From Nymphaea colorata (lineage: Eukaryota > Streptophyta > Magnoliopsida > Nymphaeales > Nymphaeaceae): 64,000 bases of DNA. Each line of letters starts with the position of its first letter. Within the stretch, counting starts at the first letter, position 1. The stretch is taken from positions 8,937,503 through 9,001,502 of the forward strand of contig NC_045143.1 of assembly GCF_008831285.2 (NCBI RefSeq). Direction: 5' to 3'. A model generated the notes under the pieces. That model was not told the DNA's origin. It worked only from the letters and a program-made list of their open reading frames with translations, and did not search any database. Made by a program: the position numbers and the translations under genes. Positions 63,685-64,000 of this stretch are shown one piece after another.

Positions 63685-63741
63685 ACCCTCACCATCCTCC
63701 AATAAGGGAAGCATCCACCCTCGCTGGAGGATGGTGAGGGT
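63685..63741. repeat. perfect 17-bp inverted repeat, 23-base loop
   Basis: ACCCTCACCATCCTCCA (63,685-63,701) and its exact reverse complement (63,725-63,741) enclose 23 bases and could form a stable hairpin. A related GCAAGGGTTGATGG word follows. Confidence 0.9.
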
Positions 63742-64000
63742 TGATGGCAATCCCTTGCCCTTCTCCAGCAAGGGTTGATGGTGCCGTCTAACCTCCTTTT
63801 TAATTTTTTTAAAAATAAATTCTAAAATTACCCTTTACTTTAATAGTGATTGAGTGATGATAGACTACGTTTATACACATAAAACATGCCCTAGCATGAA
63901 GTCTATTAATGGTTCCTTGTTTTATTGCATTTCTATCTGGAAGCATAATTTATTTTCCTGGACACAGAATATATTCTTATATAATCTTATTCTTGTCACC

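Overview
This window is nuclear DNA from a flowering plant. The evidence is spliced genes with GT-AG introns, N-terminal extensions that look like plastid or mitochondrial targeting peptides on four of six genes, plant telo-box motifs ahead of two genes, and many copia retrotransposon remnants. The species cannot be named from sequence alone. The very large repeat-filled introns are less typical of small compact plant genomes.

Layout. (1) About 1-6,700, minus strand: the 5' two-thirds of a GCN5/HAG1-type histone acetyltransferase, five exons, 335 codons. The bromodomain half lies beyond the left edge, or was lost. (2) 7,630-8,440: a broken LINE 3' end. (3) 8,805-9,212, plus: intronless cytosolic ribosomal protein eL27. 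(4) 11,349-14,052, plus: two-exon thylakoid TatA/Tha4, whose intron holds a non-autonomous hAT element with a perfect 8-bp target duplication. (5) 15,885-21,136, minus: SufD/ABCI7 of the plastid SUF iron-sulfur scaffold, three exons. (6) 23,245-29,698, minus: the 24-kDa (NDUFV2) subunit of mitochondrial complex I, nine exons, with a tRNA-derived SINE in its last intron. (7) About 33,000 to beyond 55,974, plus: a POLLUX-like plastid-envelope ion channel (PEC type). Seven exons are firm; the first exon is uncertain and the C-terminal half is not in the window.

The channel gene's introns make up most of 33-64 kb and have become a retrotransposon sink. Intron 2 (about 10.5 kb) holds a three-level nest: a 1.55-kb DNA transposon inside the integrase of a copia element that has 5-bp target duplications, itself inside an older copia element. 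Other introns hold two diverged copia gag regions facing each other, opposed copia pol fragments, a gypsy gag scrap, and several LTR ends with tRNA-Met primer sites.

The genes do not form an operon or cluster. TatA, SufD, NDUFV2 and the channel are all organelle-targeted and adjacent, which is probably coincidence. I found no CRISPR, toxin, viral or other novel multi-gene system. The noteworthy content is transposable-element architecture inside introns. Exon boundaries come from protein similarity plus GT/AG and phase agreement. Assignments rest on recognised family sequence, not on a database search.
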